DNA of 64,000 nt from Trema orientale (Eukaryota; Streptophyta; Magnoliopsida; Rosales; Cannabaceae), in contig JXTC01000133.1 in assembly GCA_002914845.1 (NCBI GenBank), forward strand, positions 43,634-107,633. Reading direction: 5' to 3'. Both the position numbers and the translations under genes were made by a program. This document shows, one piece after another, positions 42,294-53,416 of this stretch. Position 1 is the stretch's first letter. Each line of letters opens with the position of its first letter. The notes below the pieces were generated by a model. It was not told where the DNA came from and did no database searches. It saw only the letters and a program-made list of their open reading frames with translations.

Positions 42294-43411
42294 CTAATAT
42301 TAATAGTCCTTGAATTATATCTGTAGTACCACTTTGCCTTTAGAATTTTCAACTTATATAGTAATGGTCCCTGAATTATTTAGTTATTGTAACAATGATC
42401 TTTTTGTCACAAACTGTTAAATATTTAACAGAAATAAGTCATTACAAAGTATATAGTTTGGTAACTGTGGCCAAGAATGAATTCTAAGGTCATGTTTTGT
42501 ATACTATATAAGAACTCTGTATTGTTAAACATAATACTATGTTTGGTTGTGCTTTTGTATTGTATTATTTAAAACAACATCAAAATTTAATACAATACAG
42601 ATAGTATTATCTAATACAGAATAAAAGTTCTGTATTATATTGTATTATATAATTTTAACTTTAACATAGTATTATACAATACCACTCTCCTCACTTTTTT
42701 TATTCTTAATTTCTCACTCATCACTCTCTCTTTCACATCATTTATCCCTTTCAAAAGTGATATTTTTCTAACTAAATTTTTAAAGTGGTATTTTTTAAAG
42801 AAATTTTTAAAAGTGGTATTTTCTAAATTTATATCTAAAAAATGATTTTTTCGTAAATAAATTTTTAAAAAGTGGTAATTTTACAAGTGGTATTTTCCTA
42901 AATATTTTTGAAAATGGTATTTTTCTAAGTAAATTTTTAAAAGTGGTATTTTTCAAAATTTAATATAACATCTCAATATAGATATAAAACCAAACATAGT
43001 ACTGTAATAGAATAATACAATCTAATACAATCCAATACAATATAGCGCAATAAACATGACCTAAATTTTTAACTTATACAGTAAACTACCAAGACTTATG
43101 CAATTATTGCAACAATGACATTTTTTTTTCACAAAACTGTTAAATTTTTAACCAAAAATAAATCTTGTGCAAAGTGCACTGTAATGGCTAAAAATGCAAT
43201 TCTAAATCACAGAAGTACATATGCCCACTTATACGCTTTATCCATGACTATTTTCTATTAAAAAACTAATAGTTTGTGACAAAGTGATGGTTACTGTAAT
43301 AATTGCATAATTCAGGAGTCATTACTATGTAAGTTGAAAATTCAGAGAGAGCGTAGGGGAGCAAAGTGATACAACGAGTATAATTCAGGGGCTATTACTA
43401 TATTTAACTCT
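42294..43411. mobile_element. Long-TIR non-autonomous DNA element interrupted by a MITE
   Basis: The left arm (42294-42420) and right arm (43265-43411) are inverted copies of about 130 bp. Shared motifs include ATAGYCCYTGAATTAT, GAATTTTCAACTTA and TTTGTCACAAACT. A direct copy of part of the left arm recurs at about 43065-43175. There is no coding sequence. The TSD is unclear. The family could be Mutator-like because of the arm length. Confidence 0.65.
42488..43061. mobile_element. PIF/Harbinger (Tourist)-like MITE, TSD TAA
   Basis: The ends are GGTCATGTTTTGTAT and, in reverse, GGTCATGTTTATTGC. TAA flanks it on both sides (42485-42487 and 43062-43064). An inner repeat TACTATGTTTGGTT is present at both ends, and both flanks carry TATTGTATTAtt-type runs. 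The middle (42750-42960) has several AAAAGTGGTATTTTTC units. A 3-bp TSD and GG(T/G)C-TGTTTGG-like ends are the Tourist pattern. Confidence 0.75.
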
Positions 43412-45425
43412 TTTGTATTCAAGTACTATTTTATTTTCATTTTAACTTTAGTGTTATTTTGGCAATGCTTTTGTAGTTCCTTCATGTTTCAATTTATCCT
43501 ACTCGAGCAGTTGAACTTTCTTATATTCCTTTTTTTGATTTTTTAATAAATTCTTGGCTTGGGTCAGGTTGAGGATGGGAGCGTAAGTGAGATGTTCTTG
43601 TTGCTTTCCTGATGCTTTCTCCTTACTCCTTTCTTTCAAAAAGAAAGTACTATTTTTATTTACCAAATATAACTTTTTTACTATGAAATCTTATTACTTT
43701 ATCAACTAGTAATTAATCATAAAAACTTAATTATACCTATAAATTGTGTGAATAATTTTCTTTGTTTTATCAAATATATGAGTAGCAAAGTAATGAATGA
43801 GAGCTCTAATTTATAAAAATTAGTGAGGATAAAATTGTAAATAAAATTTAAGTAAAAAATCATATAAACATATCGATTTTGGCCACATTATGAAATGTAT
43901 TCATATTTTAGATTTAAAAATGATGATAATATTGTAAATTTAAACTCATACTAGAATAATAATATTGTAAATACAAATTGTGCTAGTCGTAATATTATAA
44001 ATTTAAATATATTATACAATAGCAATATTATAAATTAATACACATGCTAAAATTTAACGTATGTTATTCTTCATGTTAATTTAACACACCATATATATGT
44101 ATAGCATGTAATGAAAATTATGTTAAATATGACATATAATTGGGGACCCTAATTCTTTTGCCAATACTAAAAATTATGTTAAATATAACATTGGCATAAG
44201 TTATACACACCCATTAGAGATGCTCCATTGCAATTGTGACTCCATATCATTATAATTGTGCAGGTGACCACAGCTTATAATGACATTTTCAATGATGACG
44301 AGGGGTTAGAAGAACGAGATTCCAACTCAGTGTACCTTTGTTTGGAGTACTTTTTTGTGGCGCCTTTTTTTTCACCCCTTTCATAAAAATGCGACAAGGC
44401 CATTTTTGGGACAAACAAAGCACAATAAGAAAACCATTTAAGGAGTACGTGTCACTTTTTCAACGGTTTCTATGGAGTGTGGTGGTCGGAAATTGCATAT
44501 TAAAAGACAGTTTCGAGATTGATTCAGGCTTCTTTTTCGTCCATTCTCTTTGAAAATAGTATCAAATTAGAGGGACTATTTTATCTTTTCACTCATTAGA
44601 GCAAATTGAGATTCTTAAAAAAGTCATTCTAGAAAACACTACTACAAATGTCCATTATAGGCACAAATGACTACTATTCAGGTCCATTTCCCTACTACAA
44701 CCTCTCGCGTGAAAAGAATTTCAATATCTTACAAGAAAATTAATTATCATTATGTTCATATGATTAATCTAATAACCTAAAAGTTAATTGTTATGTTTTC
44801 ACATATTCAACCTAATAAACTCTCTTGTTAGGGAAAAACTGGATTGTTATCGTTTATACTGATGTTAACATTACTCTTGGGCTTGAAATTAACGAAAGAC
44901 TTTCGAAATCCTTATTCGAGATATAAGATGAGTAGGTCCATGCATGAGCTGATGAGGGTTGAGGTCCACATAAAAATATAATGTATTAAATAAAACTGAA
45001 ATATCCAATACAGCTACACTTTCCAAAAGGCAAACCAAGGATAACAATGGACTCGATCCCATGGACACGAATAATAATGAATTAAAAAGGTAACCTAAAT
45101 TGCTCCTAGTCCCTACAATCCCACTCAAGGAAATTACCGGAAGGTGCTTTGTTTCCTTTGAGCCTAGACACTTATCAACTAAACCATCTTTCAAAATTTC
45201 TAATAGCCCAACAACCGCCTAAAAAGGGAGTCAAGATTTCTTAACCCCTCTCACTATGAAGAATGAAGGAAAGGAAAAGATTTCACATATTACAAGCCTA
45301 AATTAACTATAAACACATTACATGTTACATACATACCCATAAAAGGAGTATACCTACATACATACCCATAAAAGGAGTCTACCTTCTCCCCCTATATTTA
45401 AAGGTCTAAATTGACCCCTTTTAGG
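43412..45425. other. Intergenic DNA downstream of the neprosin gene
   Basis: No gene. The stretch ATTAGAGATGCTCCATTG near 44214 resembles an end often seen in short hAT-type elements. A CACTACTACAAATG at 44639 resembles a CACTA end, but no partner was found. The last few hundred bases before 45426 probably include the neprosin 3' UTR. Confidence 0.45.
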
Positions 45426-48134
45426 TCATGGGCAGTTGGGATTTCTACCAGGTCCTCCGTAATAAAAGTAATTGCCCCAGTCGCCCATTTTGCCAGTTTT
45501 AACATCATAGCAATTGGGTTGCTCAGTAAAAGTCGCAATTCCTTTGGGGTCCCTCAGATTATTGGAGCCATCCACAATTTGAATGTTCCTAAAGTAACTT
45601 GCTTTCCCAAAACCTTCATCAGGGAAATGGCCACTGCCCATTTGAGTAGAGGTATGTTGCCCTTCAGACTCTGAGTTTACAACCTCCCCACCCCACTCAA
45701 TCATTGAAGCACTGTCAGAAAGGTAGGGAAACAAGAAAGCTGGCCAGTATCCCAACACATAGTTATTCCCAAATTGCATCCACCAATTACCTTCCTTGGG
45801 GTCCTACAAACACAATTATTGCCCAGGTTTGAAAAGAATATTAGAAAACATTGCTTTTCAAAAATGTTAATCATCATATATATAGTAATCATGACCTCTT
45901 AATTTCACTTGGTTAGAATTTCTCAAGTCAAACAGTTTGACTTTTGTCTGAAAGTTCGAATGTGAATTAGTAATTGGTTAAAAATTGTAGTTGTGATAAC
46001 ATAACATAACATTTCCATCATGTTTCATGAAGAAAAAGGATATCAGCCACCTGGATTTGAAAAGGGTATTAGCTAACAAGTTTATTCAAAATGTTATTTA
46101 TCATATCTTCAAAAATGTTAATTATCATATCTAGTAATCAACAACACTTAATTTTACTAATAGAATTTGTGAAGTAAAAGAGTTTGAACTTTGTCTAAAA
46201 GTTGGCATGTGAATTTTTGGTTAAAATAACTAGTAAGTTTTTGGTCATGCTTTGCCAAGAAAAGGGAGGTTAATTTTTGTAAAGTTGGAAAGGTATGGCC
46301 AGGAGATGTCAGAGATTCTCTGCAACTTTTTAATGAGTTTGTATTATTTAGTATTTGAGGAGCTGATGATATAATAAAGTACTCATTTAGATTTATGTAT
46401 GCGTGCTTTTCATGGATCTCAAATCTAAAAAGTGAGCAGTAAAAAGTAGTTTAAAAAATTCAAATTTCATGTTGATTTTTAAATTACCTTCCAAAGAAGT
46501 ATGTTGATATCATATTGTGAACCTTGGTAGCCAGAAACAGGGTAGATGCTAGCACCCATTGCTATTTCATTGTTGATCTGAATAAAGCCTGAGCATAGGA
46601 GATTGTAGCACCCAGTGGCTTGATATGCATCGCTCTAGTATCAATTCCCAAAAACCCAAAATAAAAATTGAAATATTAAAACAAAAATCCATAAGGATAA
46701 ACTTACAACCTTCAAAATGTAAAAATGTAAGGAAAAATAATGTAGTACTTACAGTCCAATAAGTGAAGAGTCGAGTATTATTATCTCCATACAGATCTTC
46801 ACTAACCTGTTGTAATTAACTAGTGTTATACAACCAGTAGAGAAATATGAAAGTAATAATATATGAAAAATAAATTAATAAGAGGAATAACAGGGTTTGA
46901 AAAAGTACCTGCCAACCAGCTTCAATGCTGTTAAGATCTTCACCAAAAGAACCTCCCAAGATCCAGATTTGTGACAAGCTGAATTCATTAGGCTGTTGGA
47001 TTTTGGGTTCCCAAACATTTAAGGTTGCTTTGGCTCCATAGTACTTATCTCCTTCCACATAAGCAATTGCATGCTGCAAACTCCAAAAGGCAAAAAGACA
47101 TAACAACATTAAGAAAGCTTGCACCATAATAAAATATCACAGTAAAATAAACAACGGCTTCCTTTAGCTATCCACATAATACTGCTTATAGTTGAAATCC
47201 CTTTCCATATTTGTCTTTTACTCTATGTTGTATTTGAAACAAGTCTAATAAATTTAAGCCACCAAGTGACTTAAAATACGAAATCTTATCGAATTTTTCC
47301 TTTTTAAAACAATAAAAAAAAAATCTGAGACTTTGGTAACGAAAATTTGGTAAATTTAAGTAATAGAATACTCGAGATAGTATAACACTAAGTAGTAGTA
47401 TACCTGATGGCCACTTTGACTAATGAAGTCAAGATCAGAAGACCTTGGCGGCTGAGGAATTGATTTGTGCACTTTTTTCCCATAGGATTTGATAGTGCTT
47501 GCTCTCAACAAATCCTTTTTCTTAGTTCTTCTCATTGGAATAGTTCCTTCGGGGCAGCTCCCTTTGGTGTGCCAAAGCTGAGTTACTATTGGTTTAGAAG
47601 ACTTTGAAGAAGAAACCTTAATGGTACTCTCACCCAAAACTCCCTCTGGATGAAAAGTTGGTCTCATCTATTAAACAAAACTTTATTGATTAGATTACAA
47701 ATTTTTAAGACAAACCCAGATCGAAAAATCACTTGGAAAAGTAATTGAGCAAGTGAAAAATAAAATTGAGATGAATAAATAAGATACTATTAATATTAAG
47801 ACCTGAATTGTATGGTTTTGCATTAAAGGGTGGTCAAAAGCTGGCTGGTGAGAGACATGGACGCAGTCGATTATATCTCCATCTGGACTCTGTTCAAACC
47901 AAATTGAGTTTAAATTAAATGTATATTTATAGATTAAAATAAATAAAAAATTTTAATGCTCCTATTAATTACCTTAATGAATTTAACGGCCGGTTTGTTC
48001 AATTGCTTGAGCTGTTTCTTGACCTGAAGGAGGTTCTGCGAGACGACGCCGCTTCTTCCCGCGGATATTAAAACAATATTAGTCACAAAAAGGAGCAAAA
48101 CCCAGAAACAGAACGCCATTTTCGCCATACTCAA
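45426..48134 (-). CDS. Neprosin-family secreted peptidase, seven exons
   Basis: Exons: 48134-47973, 47889-47803, 47667-47404, 47073-46909, 46806-46753, 46634-46488 and 45803-45426. All introns are phase 0 with GT-AG ends; total 418 aa. Residues 1-26 form a signal peptide ([16 protein letters not shown]). Residues ~40-160 form the neprosin activation peptide domain ([49 protein letters not shown]). The neprosin domain (DUF239) follows from ~172: [73 protein letters not shown], then [14 protein letters not shown] at the end. In neprosin, a prolyl endopeptidase of Nepenthes pitchers, two glutamates are catalytic. Glu222 (IEAGW) and Glu333 (WGGEV) are my candidates; the spacing fits. Most plant members have no assigned role. 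The alternative start Met6 is less likely but possible. Confidence 0.93.

Positions 48135-48135
<1 letters not shown>

Positions 48136-48175
<40 letters not shown>
48136..48175. repeat. (CT)n microsatellite in the neprosin 5' leader
   Basis: About 18 CT units lie 2-40 bp before the neprosin ATG (GA repeats on the gene strand). Such GA tracts are common in plant 5' leaders and promoters. Confidence 0.85.
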
Positions 48176-48177
<2 letters not shown>

Positions 48178-48611
48178 CCTGGCTTAGTTAGGTACTGCCT
48201 TTTGGCCCGTGAACCCAGATGAAAGAAGAGCTCGAAGAAGAGGAGGAGTGATTCTCTGGTTTAAACCATAGGAGAGTAATGGCGGGTCAAGCTTATTTAA
48301 AGACTTTACTCTCTCTCTACTCGTTAGCCAGAAAAAACAAACCCCCCCCGCCAACACCCCCCCCCCCAAAAAAAAAAGCAACAAGGTGGGAAAAGGGGAG
48401 AGAGAGATAGAGGGAGGTTTTTTTTTTTTTTTTTTTTTGTTGTTGTTGTTGTTGCAAGAATCCAAACACAGCTGCCGACGACCTGAAGGACAGGGCAAAA
48501 GGGTAAAATGGGAATTTTGAAATATGGAAGAAAATGGGGAATGTGGCATATATGGTTGGCTTGGTTGGTTTCTGGCTGGACTTCATATTCATCTTCTAAT
48601 ATACTACTATT
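48176..48611 (-). promoter_or_regulatory. Probable promoter and leader region of the neprosin gene
   Basis: This is the upstream region of the minus-strand gene. It contains a homopolymer-rich segment (C run 48356-48367, T run 48419-48438, then (GTT)n) and TTTAAATAAGC on the gene strand near 48300 as a possible TATA-like site. The open frames here are low-complexity artefacts. Confidence 0.35.
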
Positions 48612-48666
48612 ACTATACTACTTTTCCACTCAAAAAAAAAAAAAAAAAAAAAACTATACTATTTTT
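48612..48666. mobile_element. Minute poly(A) insertion with 14-bp duplication
   Basis: ACTATACTACTTTT (48612-48625) is repeated with one change at 48653-48666. Between them lies CCACTC plus 21 A. The layout is that of a retroposed tail with target site duplication. Confidence 0.55.
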
Positions 48667-49588
48667 AATCTTTTATTTTGGGTTGGTTTGTCGTTTTGAA
48701 GACATTTGTGCTTGTGTGCCCTCTCATTCAAAAACAGTTGCGAGTGGGACACTGGACATAAACCACAATTACTGAATTGCCCTTCGAATCATGCAATTGC
48801 AAAACCTTTTCTCCTGTCCGGGTTCTCGCCCCTGTGATCTGTTGTATTAATATATAACGTATATCCAAAGCCAAAATTTACTTTCCCCAAAAAGTTATTT
48901 ATATTGATAATTTTGACCAGCACGAGAATATAAATGTTTTCTTTTTCTTTTTTTTTTTAATATTTTCTAATTTTAGCCTGATATATAGTTTGCTTCATTT
49001 TCCCTTATTGGTATATAATTTAAGGGAAACAGTATCAAACTCGAGCAGACCAGTAGAACTGTGAAGATTGTGTTTTTCTACGTGTGACGGCGCCCTTTCT
49101 ACTTACGTGTTATATGTATAACGTGAATCTGCATCATTAATTTCTTTTTCTTTATTTGATCATTAATTGTGGATTTATGAATCTACTAGGTTTGTAGATA
49201 TTGAATTAACTTGAGTTACGTACCTAATAATCTAGATGGAGATTGATATTTGATCAAGATCATGAGACGTACCACTTTGGACCACTTTTAGTGTAATTTT
49301 TCTTTTTTCTTCTTTCTTTTTTTCGGCTCACTCGACACGATTCATCCATGTTTATCCTCATTCGAATGAATCAATATTCCTGAAAAAAAAAAAGGGAAGA
49401 AGAACCCTTAAATCAGGTCGTTGTGGTCCAATAAGAGTTAAAAAGTCCGCTCATTTTTACATTGAGGAATCAGAATTAGTCTATATATCTGAACCATCAA
49501 ATTAAATCTTTCCCAAATTTCGGTACATTTCTATATATATATATATACACACATCTCGAATGGTTTAGAGTAATATCAAAATGGTATA

Positions 49589-49647
49589 TAGCAGACGAAT
49601 TAGCTATTTTCCCAAAAAAAAAAAAAAAAATAGCAGACGAATTAGCT
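49589..49647. mobile_element. Minute poly(A) insertion with 17-bp duplication
   Basis: TAGCAGACGAATTAGCT is present at 49589-49605 and again, identical, at 49631-49647. The 25 bp between are ATTTTCCC plus 17 A. Confidence 0.7.
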
Positions 49648-49795
49648 TTTATATTTCTCATCCATTAACGAATACTTAATCAAAAATCTCAAATGCATAT
49701 TTGAGGCATATGTAAGAGAAATTAGAGTATTAATGTTAACCTCCACATCGCAAAAGCTCTCGACACAAGCTAGAGGGTAATGATGACACGCTACT

Positions 49796-49848
49796 AATTA
49801 GTTTAGCTCCTCCAGAGCGAAAAAAAAAAAAAATTAGTTTAGCTCCTC
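49796..49848. mobile_element. Minute poly(A) insertion with 17-bp duplication
   Basis: AATTAGTTTAGCTCCTC is present at 49796-49812 and, identical, at 49832-49848. The 19 bp between are CAGAGCG plus 12 A. Confidence 0.7.
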
Positions 49849-50164
49849 AATTCCTTCACTACAATATTAAACACTCAAACAAATGTGTCTAATTTATTTT
49901 CATCCAACTGGAACCAAGCAAATGTGATATTATGCGTTATCAAATATTCATAATATTTAGTTGAATTACCAATAATTGTGCTATTTTATATAACATATTC
50001 TAATTTATGCAACAACAATCTCAGATAACGTTTAAAAATCTGAATCCTTATGGTACATACGACTCGAACCCATAACACCTGGCAAAAACCAGTTATAATC
50101 CTACCTTTTAATAATTGCAGTAACTTTAATATTACCAAATGAACAGGCTATAAATAAAGTACAG

Positions 50165-50255
50165 TGTATACAATTTTATCAAAACAATGTATACAATTTT
50201 ATCAAAGGATATGAATTAATTTTTGAAAAAAAAAATATAATTGAAGGATATGAAT
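50165..50255. repeat. Two adjacent short duplications with filler
   Basis: TGTATACAATTTTATCAAA occurs at 50165-50183 and 50188-50206, separated by ACAA. Overlapping the second copy, AAGGATATGAAT occurs at 50205-50216 and 50244-50255 around a 27-bp A-containing filler. Confidence 0.65.
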
Positions 50256-50919
50256 ATATTGTTGTGATTCAAAATGTTTACATATGATACTTTCTTGTAA
50301 CACGTTCACGTGCGTCTTCGCTGTGTTTTCACTTGATCAATTAATTTTGTGGTGGTCACATATGTATGTATACGGACACGGAGGTTGTGACTTTGACATT
50401 GAAGTGGGTAATGGCGGGGCTTCAAAGTTTTGTCATGTTTTGAAATTTCCAACAAAAGTATTTAGTGCTACTTGTCATGACGCCATTGGGTACAGACAAA
50501 ATCCAGTGTGACCTCTTTAATTACCTCATCGAATCAATATTTGTCCAACTTAGTCTTACAAATTACAATAGATAAATTTTAATTTAAATTACGAGAAATA
50601 GAATTAGAAAAATAAAATAATAGATGAATTGATCTATATATGGTTTGATCCCTAAACTTTTTTTTTTTCCCTGGAGGCAACAATATAAAGTAGTTGTACC
50701 TAAATTATTGTGGATATCCATTTTTTTTCAAAAATTTAAAATCGAAAGTGCTTATTTGTATCTGGCAAAATAATTATTTTGATTTCAAAATATAGTCTCA
50801 TTTTAAGCTCATTCTGTCAAAATTTTCACAAGAGATGTTAAAATGACCAATCATCATGACCTTTAAGCCAATATTACAAATAAGACTGTTTTCATTTTAT
50901 TTTTGTTTATCTATCTGAT
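50256..50919. other. Intergenic DNA, no gene seen
   Basis: The frame at 50284-50511 has no recognisable protein and no gene-like context. The rest is AT-rich. Confidence 0.45.
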
Positions 50920-51420
50920 TTAGGGCATTTTGAGCATATTTTTAGGCATTTTGTTTGCTATTGGCTTTGTGTATCTCTCGGATTTTGAGCATTTTGAGCG
51001 TATTTCTAGACATTTTAGTCTCTATTGGCTTTATATATCTCTCAGAGTTTGACTATTTTGATCATATTTGTGGATATTTTAGTTTCTATTGCCTTTATGT
51101 ATCTCTCGATTTTGAGTATTTTTATTGACATTTTAATCTCTGCCCTTGTGTCTCTCTTTGATTTTTAATATTTTGAGCCTATTTCTGGGCATTTTAGTCT
51201 CTGTTTGCTTTGTATATCTCTCGGATTTTGACTATTTTGATCATATTATATATTTCTCAGATTTTGAATATTTTGATCATATTTCTGGGTATTTTAATCT
51301 CTGTTGGTTTTGTGTATCTCTTGGATTTTGAGCAATTTTATTAGCAATTTAATCTCTTTTGGCTTTTGGATTTCATCTCGCTATGAGTAATTTTGTGGAT
51401 TTTTTTTGGATTTATTTCAG
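50920..51420. repeat. ~64-bp tandem repeat, about seven units
   Basis: Units read TCTCGGATTTTGAGCATTTT, then GA(G/T)C(G/A)TATTTCTGGGCATT, then TTAGTCTCTATTGGCTTTGTGTA. They are diverged and some are shortened. The open frame inside (51146-51331) is only the repeat being translated. Confidence 0.75.
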
Positions 51421-51860
51421 CATTTTTGATATTATCTAGATATTAATTTATGTGTATATGAATGCAATATGGTTTTTCGCTAAGTTTATTAAAAAAAAAT
51501 GCAATATAGTTTAGGTTTCTATTATCTTTAAATGGGTTCTCTTTGCCTCAGTTCGATTATTGTCTCTCTTTGGTTATTATTTTGGTAATGGCCATCTTGT
51601 TATATGTTATACATTGGTTTCTGTTCCTCATTTTATATTGTGATTATGTTTAGATCTTTTGTTGTATGTTCAATTGTGTTGTGAATGTGCACACACTTAG
51701 TACTTTGTCTCGTATGTGCGCATATGCACACTCTTAGTACCAAGTATCATGTGTGCATATATGCACACCCTTAGTATCAAGTGTCGAGTGTGCACACATA
51801 TGTGTGCACATCTCTTGGTACTTGCTGTCGTGTGTGTATTATTTATATAATTTGAAAAAT
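51421..51860. repeat. Non-coding DNA with GTGTGCACAC-type repeats
   Basis: From about 51680 to 51840, three to four units of ~45 bp carry TGTGCA(C/T)ACACTTAGTACYAAGTRTC, with palindromic cores such as GTGTGCACAC and ATGTGTGCACAT. I see no gene. Confidence 0.6.
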
Positions 51861-51879
51861 TGTGTTCATCATTTTAATA

Positions 51880-52040
51880 TACTAAAATGTGTAATAAAAT
51901 ATTGAACACCAAAGAAAAGGGGGAACTTGTACAATCTTTTGGAGGATCCTTAGTGGTTAGGATCCTCCAAAAGTAGTGCAATTTCCCCAATTTCTTTTTG
52001 GCACTTAAAATTTTATCACTTGAAAAATTTTAGGTTTTAT
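51880..52040. mobile_element. Fold-back (near-palindromic) element
   Basis: The centre is a perfect hairpin: CTTTTGGAGGATCC (51936-51949), a 10-nt loop, then GGATCCTCCAAAAG (51960-51973). Outward the arms stay complementary with mismatches (left GGGGGAACTTGTAC, right in reverse TGGGGAAATTGCAC; then CACCAAAGAAAAG and TGCCAAAAAGAAA). The ends and TSD were not fixed. Confidence 0.7.
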
Positions 52041-52346
52041 AATATACATAATAATTTTTAATAAAATAATAAAATGATATTAATTAATAATTATTCATAA
52101 TGCACATAATAAAAAAAAAATACCCATCACTAAATAATAATATTAGATTAAAGTTGTAGTAAATAAATATTAAGTGTTAAATAAGAAATAATCATATGAG
52201 ACATAAGATGCCAAAAATACTTGAATGAGAGGTTGGACAATTTGGAATTATACGTTATGTATTGTCATTTACTTTTAAACATTGTTCTTTGGTCAAGTTC
52301 CGGTGGTATCTTCCTATTCTCCGGGCGTGTTCTATATATATATGGC

Positions 52347-53416
52347 TGATGAGTGATTAATTCACTCACAAATCAAGTATCATTCAGCTCAAATAATTAT
52401 AAGATCTCAAGTATTTTTGTTGGTTTGATGTATTTTTGCTTTGTTTTTATAGTTCTTATGAATAAATGAGAATCAAGATGAATTGGTACCAAACATGGGT
52501 ATTTCAACCCTTTTAGATTGAAGTTGAATCTGATACGAATACAACATAATGAAAATCAGGCAAAACGGAGCTAAAATGGCGAAATAGCACTCTTAGGAAG
52601 AAAAGTTGTCATGCTGATTTTTCATAACAAATAGGTCCGCGGCACTGGGCAAGGAGTGCCGCGGTACTACCTAGAAAATAGATTCTTGAGCCTAGATTAC
52701 TGCGAGGCTTGCTAGGGAGCTCCGTGATGCTACTCCGTGTCTAGAAACACATTTTTAGCGAGTTTTTAAGGCTAACCTCGGCCTTTAATACCATCTGATC
52801 GAACGGTTGATATTCTACTAGGTCTACATTATATTGGAACCCCTTAAATACACCCTTAAGCCTCCATTTCTAGTACAGAGAGTTGGAGAGAAAACACAAC
52901 AAAGAGAGCTCAAAAAATCCTAGAGAGGAAGGAGTTTGGATTAAAAAATTTGGAGAGGATGCTTGAGAGAGTGGCTTGAAGTTCTACCTCCACAAAAGAG
53001 TTTTTCTTATCCTCTTTCTTACCTTAATCTCATTTGAATTTTTGTGTTGTGCTTGATTAATAAATATGTTTAGAATTATGAAATTCTTGTTGAGATTAGT
53101 ATTGAGGAATAATTGATTAGAATGCAATTGGTGATCAAAAGATATAGTTAATGGTTAGGTGAATTCAATCTCCTAATGCATTTGTGCATAGAGTTCCCAT
53201 ATTTTATTTTTGTATTTTTATTTATACTTTTTTATTTAATTATAAACTTATCTACTTTGGTTGCCTAGATAAAATTAGGTCACGACAATTCTGGTAATTA
53301 GCGATAATTTAACTCTTAATTCCTCGTGAGATCGATAACTCTATACTTATCACCTTTTTACTTGTTCATGACCGATGCACTTGTGGTTATTTTACGTATA
53401 TGCAATTAGCATAACA
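52347..53416 (+). mobile_element. 5' LTR of the Athila-type element
   Basis: It shares its sequence with 56089-57567, apart from the ~410-bp internal deletion. GC-rich units (GTGCCGCGGTACTAC and similar) lie at 52628-52745, before CCTTAAATACACCC at about 52845, a possible TATA region. Confidence 0.85.

Larger units (their letters stand above)
48667..50164. other. Intergenic DNA upstream of the neprosin gene
   Basis: No gene. It contains two clear short poly(A) insertions with 17-bp duplications, listed separately. A GGGTTCGAGTCG stretch on the minus strand near 50060 resembles a Pol III B box without a tRNA fold. Confidence 0.5.

Noticed and set aside
44338..44553. 71-codon frame in intergenic DNA
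   Set aside because: No recognised protein; composition as surroundings.
44639..44660. CACTA terminus (CACTACTACAAATG)
   Set aside because: No matching inverted end or 3-bp TSD found in reach, and no subterminal repeats.
48184..48592. Minus-strand frames with Lys and Gly runs upstream of the neprosin gene
   Set aside because: Created by homopolymer and (GTT)n tracts in the promoter region.
50045..50110. Minus-strand tRNA gene suggested by GGGTTCGAGTC
   Set aside because: Only a B-box-like motif; no cloverleaf or A box at the right distance.
50284..50511. 75-codon frame in intergenic DNA
   Set aside because: No family features, no upstream promoter signal, and flanked by repeats.
51146..51331. 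61-codon hydrophobic frame
   Set aside because: It is the 64-bp tandem repeat translated.
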